A DNA stretch of 64,000 bases from Agarophyton chilense. Lineage: Eukaryota > Rhodophyta > Florideophyceae > Gracilariales > Gracilariaceae. The translations under genes were made by a program, and so were the position numbers. Numbering within the stretch: the first letter of the stretch is position 1; each line of letters starts with the position of its first letter. The stretch is from the NCBI GenBank assembly GCA_030374765.1, contig JARGXX010000027.1, positions 124,001-188,000 on the forward strand, read 5' to 3'. This document shows positions 43,113 through 54,158 of this stretch, one piece after another. The notes beneath the pieces were generated by a model, which did no database searches, was not told the DNA's origin, and saw only the letters and a list, made by a program, of their open reading frames with translations.

Positions 43113-44980
43113 AATGGTTAATACCATCCTTTCATTGGGTTTGCTGGTTTCTCTTTACCTACAAGTGTTTTGGCTGTCTCGGCTTGTTTTTAGTACCATG
43201 TTCGCCGAAGCGGGACGATACGGGAGCAGAGTGTTGAAGAGATGGTACTTTTTTGTTCAGCGATCATCACCCGCGTAAACGCCAAAGCGTCGGGCTAGCA
43301 ACAAAAAAGTTCGGACAATGCTTACGCTGTTTTATACGACGACCACTCAAATCACTTTTGACCCCGTAGTGATGGCGGTGGTGGCGTGTTTAGGGCTGCA
43401 ATTTAAGGTTTTCCACATAATGACGCTATTTAGTTTTCCAGAATGCGGCCAAAAGCCAGCACATTATCTGAAAATAACAATGAACCGCGCCTAAGAAATA
43501 TTTTGGATGTTAAAAATCGACAATTGAAGCAACCAGAGGGTCTATCTCGAGCGTAGACAGTGAAAGGAGAGGCTGAAAGCGTGGCAGCAAGTTCAAGGCG
43601 AATGGAGAGCGGAACAGGGATGACATGAGTGTAATCAATGACAGAAGACCAACCCCAAGTTCCCAACGAAGTGTTTCGTGCAATGCAGAGGGTTAGGGAG
43701 CTTAACGCATTGCGAAACGCCGCCGAAAAAGCGAGTTGAACGCAGGACGCACCTTGATCGGGATGACGAGGTCAACCAGCGCAACGCTGCTAATGCCTGG
43801 ACCAGTAGCCGTGACGCGCGTAACGCCCTCGGCGCCGACGACGGCCGAAAAGAGAGTGGGGGCGAAGGCGGACGCAGAAGGGATGCTAGAGATGGCGACC
43901 AGATCGAAGGGATCGACGCCGGTGTATTCGAACCACAAATGGTATTATGACAGATTGAAAAGTCCGACGTCTGTCGCCAGCGCACCGGGTTGCACATCCT
44001 GTTTGCCAATGCGTTCATTCTCAACTGCTGCTGGCACGGAATGTCCACCACGTTATTGATAGAACTGCAGTCTGTAAAGACTCCGTTGCTCAAAAACGGT
44101 TTTAGTTTGCAAGCAGAGCATAGTTTTCGCGGAATGGACATGCCCATGAAACTTACCTCGCGCCCAGCGCCGCCTTTACTGCAAAGACACGAGGTTGTCG
44201 CTTTGGATGCTATGCACGGCGACGGCGCTGCAGCCAGTGGGAAAACGGTGAGAGGATGCGTTTGAGTACCCTTTTCGGTGGAACGTCGAAAGAGTTGGAA
44301 GATGCCGCGTTGATGTGGGTAGTGCATGAGTGTTGAGATTTTTTTCTTTTAAAAAGAAGTCGATCAAGTTGCTTGCACCAAGCCAGAGCCATGCGAGTGA
44401 CAGAGCAAGCCACTTTTGACTGAGATAGTTGTCGGACGGCTTAGCATCGGACAGATTCCTGAGCGAAAGCACGGAAGACGGTGCGTTTGTGAAGGTGAAG
44501 GTTTATGCGGCGGAAAACGAAAGCGCAACACTAGCGTGACATGCAAGCGCCGGCAATTAAAGCATTGTGGCGCGCGTCGGAGATGACGGCACCACACAAG
44601 ATTGCGTTTCCCGTTGGGCGCTGCTTTCTTTAGGTTGAGCAATACAAGCGATGCGATGCAAATTCGTACTTAATTTGGTAGCAAAAGCTGCGCAGATAGC
44701 TCTGTTTTTTTGTTTAAATTGGAGGAAGGGAGACCAGGGGACAAACCAAGGGCACCCGGTTCGGCCAAGGCAGGGAGGCAGTGACGTCGCCACCCAGCAG
44801 CAACACAGCGCCCTGTGTTTTTTAACCAAAGATTATTCGCCGGTGGTGGCGCGTGTCGGTGTCGGTGCGCGCAATCGGGCGCTGCTGGAGCCCCTCGGCC
44901 TACGCCTCATAACTTGGCTGTCCGTCAGCCCCCCAAAATCATTATCACGCCCCTCCCCCCCCCCTTCCCCACCCCAAGCA
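43113..44980. other. GC-variable region with overlapping open frames, no supported gene
   Basis: Near 43,700-44,330 three frames are open at once. The most protein-like is minus-strand 43938-43702 (AISSIPSASAFAPTLFSAVV, then SVALVDLVIPIKVRP), ending at a stop at 43702. This could be an exon of an unrecognised gene. The right end is a C-rich leader (44,950-44,975) for the small spliced ORF at 44981. Confidence 0.3.
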
Positions 44981-45149
44981 ATGCTTTCCTCGCGCGCTGA
45001 CGACGACAATGGCTCCTTTGACCTCGATAGTCAGTCCCCCTACCTTTAAAATCGATTCTAAACTGTCCACTTTTCTCATTGCAGGCTCTAAATCAACGGT
45101 GAACGAGATGAGATCGATGAAAAAGCCAAATGAATTAACTTGGGACTAG
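44981..45149 (+). CDS. Small two-exon ORF, 37 residues (or gene remnant)
   Basis: Exon 1 44981-45029 and exon 2 45085-45149 are joined by a 55-bp intron with GTCAGT donor, TTCTAAAC branch-like site and TTCTCATTGCAG acceptor. The product begins MLSSRADDDNGSFDLD and ends PNELTWD. The C-rich leader, sensible splice sites and acidic N terminus look like a real gene start. A 37-residue protein is short, so it may be the 5' end of a gene cut off by the repeats that begin downstream. Confidence 0.35.
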
Positions 45150-45416
45150 AAGCCCATTCCTTGAAACTTGAAACTTGAGCAATAATACTCCTATCAGCTT
45201 ATTCTGAACAAGATAAGGTCAACCACGGTTCCACATGCTGGAGCAATAAAAATATACAGATAATCCAAAGCAAGTATGGTATCCATTTTTAGTATTCTAC
45301 ACATTTGGGTAGCCGATGCAACAATTTTTCGTCTAAGTACGATTATACTCACAGAAGACTGTGACGGGATGGATTGAGGTATGAGCGGCGTTCTGCGGAA
45401 CCTGTATGTTACACGT

Positions 45417-46266
45417 CTGAGATGGCTTGCCACGGCGTATCCAGATTGTCCCTTCGTCGGGAAAAGCAGGATTTGCAACGGCGCATGTAATGGATAGCCA
45501 TGTTAAAAAGCCAGTCTACCCTTCGTAGACGGAAGCAGGGTATTTAAACAATTCATACTAACTGCGATACATGCGCGAAATGAATGATCATGCGCTAGAT
45601 AGCTTTCAGTATTCCTTTCATTATCGGTAGAATTCATGGTCTAGGATTAATGAGTATCGAAAGATATCTCCCAATTTCTCTTCCATTATTCCTAGTGTGC
45701 CGGTGTTAGTACGAACGTTTGCTAGTTTTCTAAATTCTCCCCAAAATTCACTTGGGCTAATATTTTTGCGATAGATATTCTGGCATCAAAATTCTGCGAA
45801 TGTTTGAATGCTAACCATAGACATTCTACCACACCCAGTCTAGAAATCTAGCACCCAATACTAGCTTTCAGAAAACACAGAAGTACTGTAGAGGGGCTGA
45901 TTGTCTAACCAGTGTTTATATGTAGATATTCATTCATGGCCCTCACCATAGTGCACAGTACATATGGTACAGAGGTGAGCGCCAAATCCAAATTAAAGGG
46001 GACAACAACGTGTTCACAACTTTTTTGTTCCTGGTTCAGGTTTCCTTAACCGGAGATCGAGACAAGCAACAACAAGTAGTTGTCCGTTTAAAAAGGACTG
46101 TAGTCTATCAACCACTCTCATTCGCGAGGGAGGCTTCACAACCCCTATCTTCTAGCTCGCTAGTGTTATAGCTCTATCGCTATTTTTTCCTTCGCCGCAA
46201 GCACCCTTATCGGCAGTCCAAAGGCTGTCGTAGGTGTTTGCTCTCTCCGTTAGAGTGGATACTACA
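45417..46266 (+). repeat. LTR-like repeat, family 2, copy B
   Basis: 850 bp from TGTTACACG to GGATACTACA. It shares with copy A (30597-31134) the blocks CAACGGCGCAT, CCTTCGTAG, GCACAGTACATA, CCTTAACCGGAGATC and CTCTCTCCGTTAGAG in the same order, and has about 300 bp more in the middle. No coding content. Confidence 0.6.
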
Positions 46267-48533
46267 CCATTCGTTACGATTCCGTCATCTCCGCTACCCT
46301 CGACAGCTTTTTCAGTTCTTTTATTTCTGTACTCATAGAAACAGAAGACATATTGCTTGCAAATGGCTTGATCTCGGAACCCCTCGCGTGTTTGATAGAT
46401 ATCATTACCAACTGATCAGGTCATTGCTCAGTACCTCCGAAGCTTCGAAAGGAGCGGGCTGTTCTTGCCCAATGCTTCGTGATTCAAGTGCGTTTTAGTT
46501 CTTTATGATTCGAAGAAAGCTATCGGCTCTTATCCAGCAGTGGTCTACACGCGAACGAAATGGGGAACAAGTGCTTGGTGGGATTGACAAAGCACCAAAT
46601 GTTTTTAATCATTAACAGCAGAGCGGTTCAACATGCTCATGAATCGTAGAAAGGAGCCAAAATGATGTTTTCTAAGGGGTTTCAGCAAGGGTGATTATCT
46701 TCGATATACCAGCAACGACTGAAGCGCTCCCGCACCCAGGAAGTATGGAATAAGACATGTCACGTCCGACTATCTTGCTTCTAGGAACGTTGGCTCACCG
46801 TCTAATGGAGAGGAACCTCCACATGTACGCCGTTTCCAACGCCTGGGTCTAGATTTATGGACTCTGCCTCTGTTTAAAGATTATATAAAAGAGCAAACTG
46901 GTTTTTCCTGCAAAGAACGGGCCCCAACTTGACCGCCGTGCTGGTCCACGCGGGCTCCACAGGTCTCACCGTTTGTCAAATGCACGGCTTTCTACTTGAT
47001 CTAGAATGGGTCGTTCACGCGAACATTCTTCTTTGTAAATGGTCTCCCTACCGCTGGAAGATGTTGCGAGGGAATCCTGAGAACGAGTCATTTGGAAAGC
47101 CTGCTGCCGGGGGGGATGATTTTTCAACTATTAGATCTGAAAAGCTTCTGGTTTGTGGACATGCCATGGAAAATTCCTTCGCAACCCATGAACTTGTTAT
47201 GGCTCTCATGAACACTCCAGAGAAAGGCGCCAGCAATCATTGCTTTATAGGGGCATACAAAGCTGAAGTCGTTTCTGAACCGTTTGATGTGGGAGATGGT
47301 ATCACAACTCTTAATAGTTTCCTAACACATTTTGATGCAATAATTAGTTCCGTGTCTGTCTGAAGCCCCTAAATTGTTCTTGACGCCCACAACGATGCTT
47401 CTCGCTCACAGTTCCAAGGACACCCTGAGTTATTATACGAAGAAGACAAGGTGCGGAGCTCTCTCCTCGTCGAAGAGCTGTGGGTGCCTTCCGTAAACGC
47501 TCCTATAGCTGGCAGTGATAACATATACGAAATCGAAAGCATGTCCGATGACCCACGCGTTGTTTCCACTTTTAACTCACAGAAAAAGAGCGCGCAGATT
47601 ATAAATCCATCCATAACAGCCAAGGTTCTTAAGCGTCATTCAAGATTCAACAGAATGGCACTGTTATAGATACTCACTACGTTCTATTCACCGCCAGTTT
47701 GTTGCTGGATGTTAGGTTGCGTGCTGTATGGTGTCTACGTGGTAGAGTAGGATTTTGAAGAAGGGAGAGAGGTGCAACACTTGCACTTGAGACGAGTAGC
47801 ACAGTAGAAAACTTATAGGGCACACTCACTGTCCTCATGTTTGTCCAGTGAGTTGCCACCCGGAAGCTCCAGGTGGGCTTTTATGGCTACCCACGGGCAA
47901 CTCATTTGTCTGCTGAATTGTCCACACAAAGACTTTAGGCGCAAATAACATATCAGTATCGCTAAACTCTATTCCCTGTAATCGAGGACGCTGCAGTGGG
48001 CTATAAGCTGCCGAAAAATTCACGTTTCTTCAACACATATCGTAGTGACATCGCACCGCTCTTGAGCCATCGCAAATGCGCCCACAGTTCCTGCAAGTGC
48101 AGAATAGCACTACCACACTGTAGTGGTAACAGTGCACCATTTGTTGCGCAGATGCGCGAAGACTTTGCGGCCGACACAACACAGTTTCAATGCCCTCAAC
48201 GCTGAATATGGCCCGCAGCTTGCCACTGGTAAGAAAGAAGGGTCCACCACTAGTAGCCCATCGCACAGAAGACAGAAGTGGGAACAGCAACTTTCGAATA
48301 ACCCAAATTCAACGCATACAAGGAAAGCATTGTTTCTGGCAGAGTGTCGTTGTCTTCAGTGTCGTTTTAAGGAGCGCAAGTTGTCACCAAACCGGAAAAA
48401 AAACTTTCCGTGAAAGGGTCTCGATCGTTCTGGTCAACTTACATCTTCGATGACAAACTCACAAGTCTCGGGTGAGCTGCGATAACCAGTACCGATCAAA
48501 AGGATGAAATAAAGTGTCTGGAAAAGATCAAGG
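46267..48533. other. Decayed sequence with isolated protein-like frames
   Basis: A plus-strand frame at 46929-47363 (144 codons; SFATHELVMALMNTPEKGAS, NHCFIGAYKAE) faintly recalls the YKAE stretch of the TNP2 gene. A minus-strand frame near 48,290-48,030 has a Cys-rich stretch (LFCTCRNCGRICDG). Neither is enough to name a gene. No repeats or RNAs recognised. Confidence 0.3.
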
Positions 48534-49711
48534 CTATACATTTCCGCTTATCAAAGTGGCAGCTGAAACCTGGTGATAGCTTTTGTTCTTGGTGAGAGGC
48601 AGTTCCTGAAACGTCTCATCAAGAGCAGTCTTAAATGCTCGGTACACATTGCATAATGATTCAACATGACAATTATCTTTATTCGCATCCCTCGCTTTCA
48701 GATACCTTTCGTAAGCCTCGCCCATTGTTTTACTCATCTCGTTTATCCGGTTCTAGATCTGCAATGTAGACTGCGAAGATTTTTGCACAGTTTGAGTGGA
48801 ACTTTTACGAGGTCGTTGGCGTTCTTCAAAATTCTTGTGTCTTCCCTACAACGTTTGATGCTGTAAAATTATATGCTGCTTCTGCATTGCGTTAAATTCG
48901 TTCAATGATGTTCCAAGCTGCGAGAGAGTGCTTTGTATTTTGTTCTCGCTGCTGCTACGCTTCGAACAAAGCCGCTTGCTCGAGATGGAAAGATCCCCCG
49001 AAATCGCTCGATGTTTAACCCTAGTCTCTTAATGAAGCTTCCATCGTATACCCATACTTCTCCCCGCAGTATTAGGGATGTTTCGTGAAATGAAGCGCGC
49101 AACCACCTTATCTGTATCCTCATAGTTCAAACCATACACAATAAACGTCAGATATGTACGCCTTTAAACCGATGAAAGGCGATTGAGGCGTTGGTTTTCG
49201 TGGTAGAATTCTTTGAAAAAGATCTCACCCTTTTTTTCGCTAACTCCGTACTGGTCAACGTGGGAATCCATGCACTTTTTACTTCTCTCGTTACCTGACA
49301 TAGTTCACTTCCAGATCTTCGATTCAGTGGAGGAAAACTCCGATCAAGATGATCATATGGTGTAATAGAAAGGTAGGTAGGGCAAAAATCCATGCTGTTG
49401 AACCGCTCCGCCAGTAGGTTGCAAATATCAGGCCGCTTCAATCTAGTGTCCTGAGCTTCACGTGACAGTAAACTCGAAATCTTCTTCACCGTTGGTTTGG
49501 ATCGATCATCATCTCGTTGCAGTTGAAGCAACCTGGCGAACTCCTCCTCCGAAAACTCGTTTGAATTTTCTTTTGTCTTCTTTTCTAAATCCTTCGTTCG
49601 AGATGCCGCATTAGACACAACCAGGGTGTGGGAAATCTCACGACTAAGTTTATTCCTCTCAGCAACACACGCGATTGATCGCAATAGATCTGTTGAATCT
49701 ATCCACCACAC
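48534..49711 (-). CDS. Unidentified protein-coding remnant
   Basis: Two minus-strand frames, 49711-49148 (187 codons) and 48737-48534 (67 codons), are helix-rich and charged (EFSEEEFARLLQLQRDDDRS; KTMGEAYERYLKARDANKDN). They may be parts of one gene with the intervening 400 bp spliced or decayed. No domain recognised. The surroundings suggest a mobile-element protein. Confidence 0.3.
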
Positions 49712-50281
49712 GATTCTAAAAGTCCACCTGTCGTGTTCCAGTATCTTTGGAAGCGCTCGACAGGTCTTCTGAAAGTTTCTCCAGAACTCTCTTTAAATTC
49801 TGATCGTCTCAAATCAGCAAAAAGAGACGTGCAAACTCTCCTTCGGGGAACTGGGGAGGTGCCGCAGACTTCGAAGTTCCCGATCGTAGAAAAGCCGTAC
49901 TTGTAGATTTGCCGTTCTTTGAGTTACATACGCAATCATTGACTTATTAGTGACAGTACGCCTGTGGTTGTTAGCGACATAACTGTAGCATGTGAACAAT
50001 GAAATTTACAGCGGCAGCACCCTTGCAGAATTCTCTCTTCGGCTCGTGACAAACAGGGCTGAATTATGCCCGTTTTGTCACGGGTTTTTGAGGAAGCTGC
50101 ACAGATGTGAGGAGTTCCATTCGGGGAGAAGGTAGATACTACCTTGGCAAAGCACCAGCAGTCTTTGTGTAGCGTATGACGGGCATCCCTCAAAATCAAA
50201 CCCAGAACCTTATCCCCCACCATGGCCAGCAGCGGTGACTCGTAGTATTCTACGCAACATATACCTGCTGCCCGAACTCTG

Positions 50282-50716
50282 ATGCCTGCGTCCATCGCAC
50301 CCGTACAGCCAGTTTTTGATCAGAAAGCTGTTCAGGTTGTGCCCGATATTACGCCATCCAAGACAACCTTCGTCGCGACATCTTCTACGACTGATGAAGA
50401 ACGCCGCAAGAACAGCGGCCTTCGCTCGAAGTATAAGCCTTTAGGAGTGGTTGTAATTTTGCGGAGAGTGGCCACCGCTAAGGTGCAAAAAGCCCCCTAT
50501 GGGCGAAAGTGCCCTCGTTATGAAGCCATAGCTATACAATGCAATTCAAACACCTGCATGAACTGCATGGTCATGTGGAAATCGTACCAAGATGGCTATA
50601 CTCGTTTACAAAAAGCGACAGTGAAAGAAAAAGGGCTCACGGAATTGCGTTCTGGAATAAGTGGGGGTGAACTAAGCGAGCTCAACGAGCTTCTCTCACA
50701 AATGCGTGAGACTTAG
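50282..50716 (+). CDS. Possible Myb/trihelix-like protein
   Basis: 144 residues from the ATG at 50282. The second half (CMNCMVMWKSYQDGYTRLQK, then SGISGGELSELNELLSQMRE) resembles the CKNRW-x-L-x-x-Y and SGxG arrangement of Myb/SANT-like proteins of Harbinger elements. After the TAG at 50714 the frame continues Lys/Glu-rich for about 70 codons, so the stop may be a recent nonsense change. Tentative. Confidence 0.3.
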   Translation: MPASIAPVQPVFDQKAVQVVPDITPSKTTFVATSSTTDEERRKNSGLRSKYKPLGVVVILRRVATAKVQKAPYGRKCPRYEAIAIQCNSNTCMNCMVMWKSYQDGYTRLQKATVKEKGLTELRSGISGGELSELNELLSQMRET

Positions 50717-51242
50717 GAGGATCTCAGGCAAGAAAAGAGCGGGAAGAAAGAGAAGGTTGCCAAAACCGACGAACAGAAGGGGCGTACAGGGAAGGAACTT
50801 GTGGCCGCGTCAATGTCTCGTAACTGTAAGCTCTCACCAGATCATGAGAGCATCGATGATGGTTCAGGCAGTTATGTAGAGCAATCCCAGATGGGGAAAT
50901 ACATCTCGAGTGTTCGAGTTCCGCTCTCGTGAAGAGGGGTAACTCAGCGAACGAGCCTTCGTGCCACCGATGCTTGGGTTTAAGACCACAGTGGTTCAGG
51001 CAATACCTACAAAGGTGATGAACACAGAAAAAGGGGAAGAATCAAACGGGAATCCAAGGAAACGGATTTTTCGCGGACAATGGCAAAGTGTAGGGCGAAA
51101 ATGTAGGGCGAAATAGGACGCACGACCAAGCGAATAGACCTATAAAAGGGGTATCCACACTGGATAAGCGAAATAAAGACGTGTAAAAGCATGTCGTATA
51201 GTGGCAGAAGAGCTGACCTTTGAGGATGTCAATATACTACAC
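50717..51242. other. Spacer before the gypsy element
   Basis: Contains the Lys/Glu-rich extension of the preceding frame up to about 50,930, then sequence with no recognised feature. Confidence 0.3.
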
Positions 51243-51800
51243 TGACCTTGTAGGTAATGGATGCCAGGGATCATCGGCCATGCAGCTCCGGGCGAGCTAC
51301 CATCTAGGTGTTGTCAGCCACGTGTATTGTTGACATGTACCTTCTGGTTGAGTAGTTGTTAGTAATTTTAACCGTAATTATATTTATTTTAGTACAGTAG
51401 TGGAGTGGCCACCTGGCACTGTGGCCAGTGCTGGCCAGGTCTCTGACACTAGGTCAGAGACCGTGCCTTGCTGGCACCTCCCGGGTGATCTGGAGAGTGA
51501 AGTCCACTGCATATAGGGAACTGCACCTCCCCCATCCTAACCTGATAAAGACAGACACCACTTGGTTCACGACAATACCTTTCGGTTCATTGTTTCTCAA
51601 CTACCACACAGGCTTTCCCGCGCGTCGACGCCTACCATCGTTTACCTACACGGTATAGGCTAGTTGCCCCGCCGTTTGCCCCTGCGGGTTTTCACGGTGC
51701 CCTGTTACCATCGAGGTTTACTACGTCTACCTTCTAAGGTTGAGCGTCACCACGCTCCCGAGACAAGCCAGTAGCATACCCCAGAGGTGATTGTACGACA
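51243..51800 (+). repeat. Gypsy 5' LTR
   Basis: The end is well set: ...GATTGTACGACA at 51800, three bases before a TGG-starting primer site. The start (TGACCTTGTAGG at 51243) is a best guess. It contains an AT-rich TATA-like block near 51,370-51,390 and an inverted repeat GTCTCTGAC/GTCAGAGAC at about 51,441-51,463. Confidence 0.6.
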
Positions 51801-51803
51801 TTT

Positions 51804-51819
51804 TGGTCTCCCGACTTAG
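51804..51819 (+). other. Gypsy primer-binding site
   Basis: TGGTCTCCCGACTTAG begins three nucleotides after the LTR, the usual spacing, and TGG pairs with the tRNA CCA end. I could not assign the tRNA. Confidence 0.5.
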
Positions 51820-51947
51820 AAAGTATTTTTAGGTTTCGTCGTACCTTCACAGTTTACACGAGATTCCGAGAAGGATTGGACGCTCGTACACCTATTTGGT
51901 TTCAGTAAATACCGCAAAGCAATACAGGATACCACTATTGGTCACAA

Positions 51948-54158
51948 ATGGAACGACCTAAAATAAATACGCGTGGTGCGAGCGCCCCGCCAAGCCATAA
52001 AGGTCTTAAAGGAGCCCCATCGGATCAACCGATTCCGGAAACCCCCGAGGAGCTGCTCCGGCACCCTCGGGACAAAACCGTAAAGGTACATGGTCCGCCG
52101 CCTATGGCAATGGAACCTCAAAGGGAATTACCAATTGAGGTTGCAGTGGAGGAGCTATGGCTTCAGCTCGAAGAGCGAGCGAAAGCGCTCGTCACCCTCG
52201 CGGTCGAGGATGCATTAGCCGTAAAGGAGAAGTCGGATACTCGGATGGTTCCGCCCTCAATGGATGTCGATGCATTTACCCGTATTGTGGTTGACCGAGC
52301 AGCTCAAGAGCTATCGGACAGGATACCTGAAATTGTGAAACAGTATCTCTTTACAGATGCTAGAGATCATGTTTAACGCGCTGTGCAAGACCTTTAGGTT
52401 TCCGAGGGATTCGCAGAATCCCGACCTACACAGGTGAACATCGCAATGCGCATACCAAGAGGGTTCCAAATGGGTCATTCCACTCATTCCAAACACCTAC
52501 CTACTGATAGTGAGTACCTACAAGGTCCATGGCAGAGTCAAGATGTCCCGGGGAAGGTAGATCCTCAAGACATTTATCTGCCACCAATTACTGGTTTCGT
52601 TGAAAATGATACCCATGGAGGTGGTCCCAAGGACGATTCGTCTGACTCGTTGGATGAGCCACGAAGAAACGAAAAAAGGAAGAAGCGGAGGACGAAGAGG
52701 GGAAAGAATCGAGAGGATGATTCAGACCCCAACTCGTCAGACTCCAGTTCCGATACGAGTTCATCGTCGGATGATGACCGTAAAGGTAAGAAGAAGAAGA
52801 AAACGAACAGGTCGACGAAGAAGTCGTCGAAAAAGAACCGAATGTGTAAAAAGCGATACAATGAGTCGCCCGACTCTGAGTCGGACACCGAAATAGACCT
52901 GTAGGTGCACCAACCCTTGAACGATATGTTCACCAAAGCGGTTGACTACAGGACTTATCGGTTGATCAACAAGTCTTCTGAATACACCCAAGGGGTGGCT
53001 CAGAAGATTACTAAGCACCACATGAAGCTCAGCTTCCAAATGGGTGACACAACCTTCACAGGTACGGATCCTATTACGGTGATTGAGTTTCTACAGAAGT
53101 TCAAGCTTGCATGTGACCAAAATGGTTTTTCCGAGGGCGCTGGTATGTGGCTATTTCAGTTTCACATGAAAAGAAAAGCATGCTACTTGCTGCAGGGTAG
53201 GCTGCGCGGCAATACCTTAGCGATGGATGAGGATGGCACGGAGATGTTGGAGTCATACCCAGAAGTGGTCGATTTCCTTTTAGAAACACACGCCACCGAT
53301 TAGGTTATCCAAGAGGCCTATTCAGAAGTCGTCGCCTACCATCAAAGGTCTGGGCAAACCGAATCGGAGTTTTCGCTCGCGCTGTGGAATCTGGCAACCC
53401 GCTGTGGTAATGTGTTCACTACCTCTAGGTTGAAGTCCCTATTTGCCGACAATGTCGACAAAGCGATCCGTTCCCAGGTACGCAATTACCTGTCCACTAA
53501 CCGAAAGGTAGACTACAATGGGCTGGCTCGATACTCCCAGGGCCCTGGAGATACCCTTCGGCTGGGAAAGAGACCAGCCCTGCCTCCAACCTCGAAGGAT
53601 AAACCGAAAAGGTCGGTCTTGGAAATTGAAGATACCACAACCTCAGAGGGTAGCTCGCACATCGAAGTACCTACAGGAACCGCTATCCACTTGGTAGCGA
53701 CCCAGGGGTGGTTCTCGAAACCGTCGACGGTAGGAAATTGGTCGTCAACGCGTACACCAAACTCGGTACAATCGCCGCCAAGTTCGATGAGCTCGCATAG
53801 GATGCCGGGAGCGAGCTCCCATAACTCGCCACCCACACCCTACGCCACTGCTCCTACCAACCAGGTTTCGAAGCCCCCCTCAATGGTAACGCGAGACCCC
53901 CAAACTGGAGGTCTCGTTTGCTGGTTTTGTCTCGCGACAGACCATTTGGTAAACAATTGCGCTAACTTACCTCCAGGGATGAGAGACCAGTTGATTCAGG
54001 CTCGCATGCAGAATCACCAACGCCTATATAGGTCTTCAACGCAAGCACCAAATAGGTTGGAACCTCGTGCACCGGTACAGGTCAATACCATCGAGGAAAC
54101 ACCAAACTTGGACTCAACCCCTCCCGTACAGGAGGAAAACACCGAAGGGTTGGCGTAA
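51948..54158 (+). pseudogene. Gypsy gag
   Basis: One continuous frame of 736 codons from the ATG at 51948, interrupted only by TAA 52374, TAG 52395, TAG 52902 and TAG 53301. Order: an acidic/Pro-rich head; a very charged Lys/Ser/Asp linker (about 52,640-52,890); a capsid-like region (VDYRTYRLINKSSEYTQGVA; YHQRSGQTESEFSLALW, a retrotransposon-gag pattern); and a C-terminal zinc knuckle CWFCLATDHLVNNC (C-x2-C-x4-H-x4-C) near 53,920. The terminal TAA at 54156-54158 overlaps the pol ATG. Confidence 0.85.

Noticed and set aside
43702-43938. Minus-strand 78-codon frame as a confident exon
   Set aside because: It reads like protein, but I could not find supporting splice partners or a family, so it is only mentioned in the region note.
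43635-44327. 230-codon minus-strand ORF
   Set aside because: Three frames are open at once across a GC-rich block; composition is Ser/Arg/Cys-rich without motifs.
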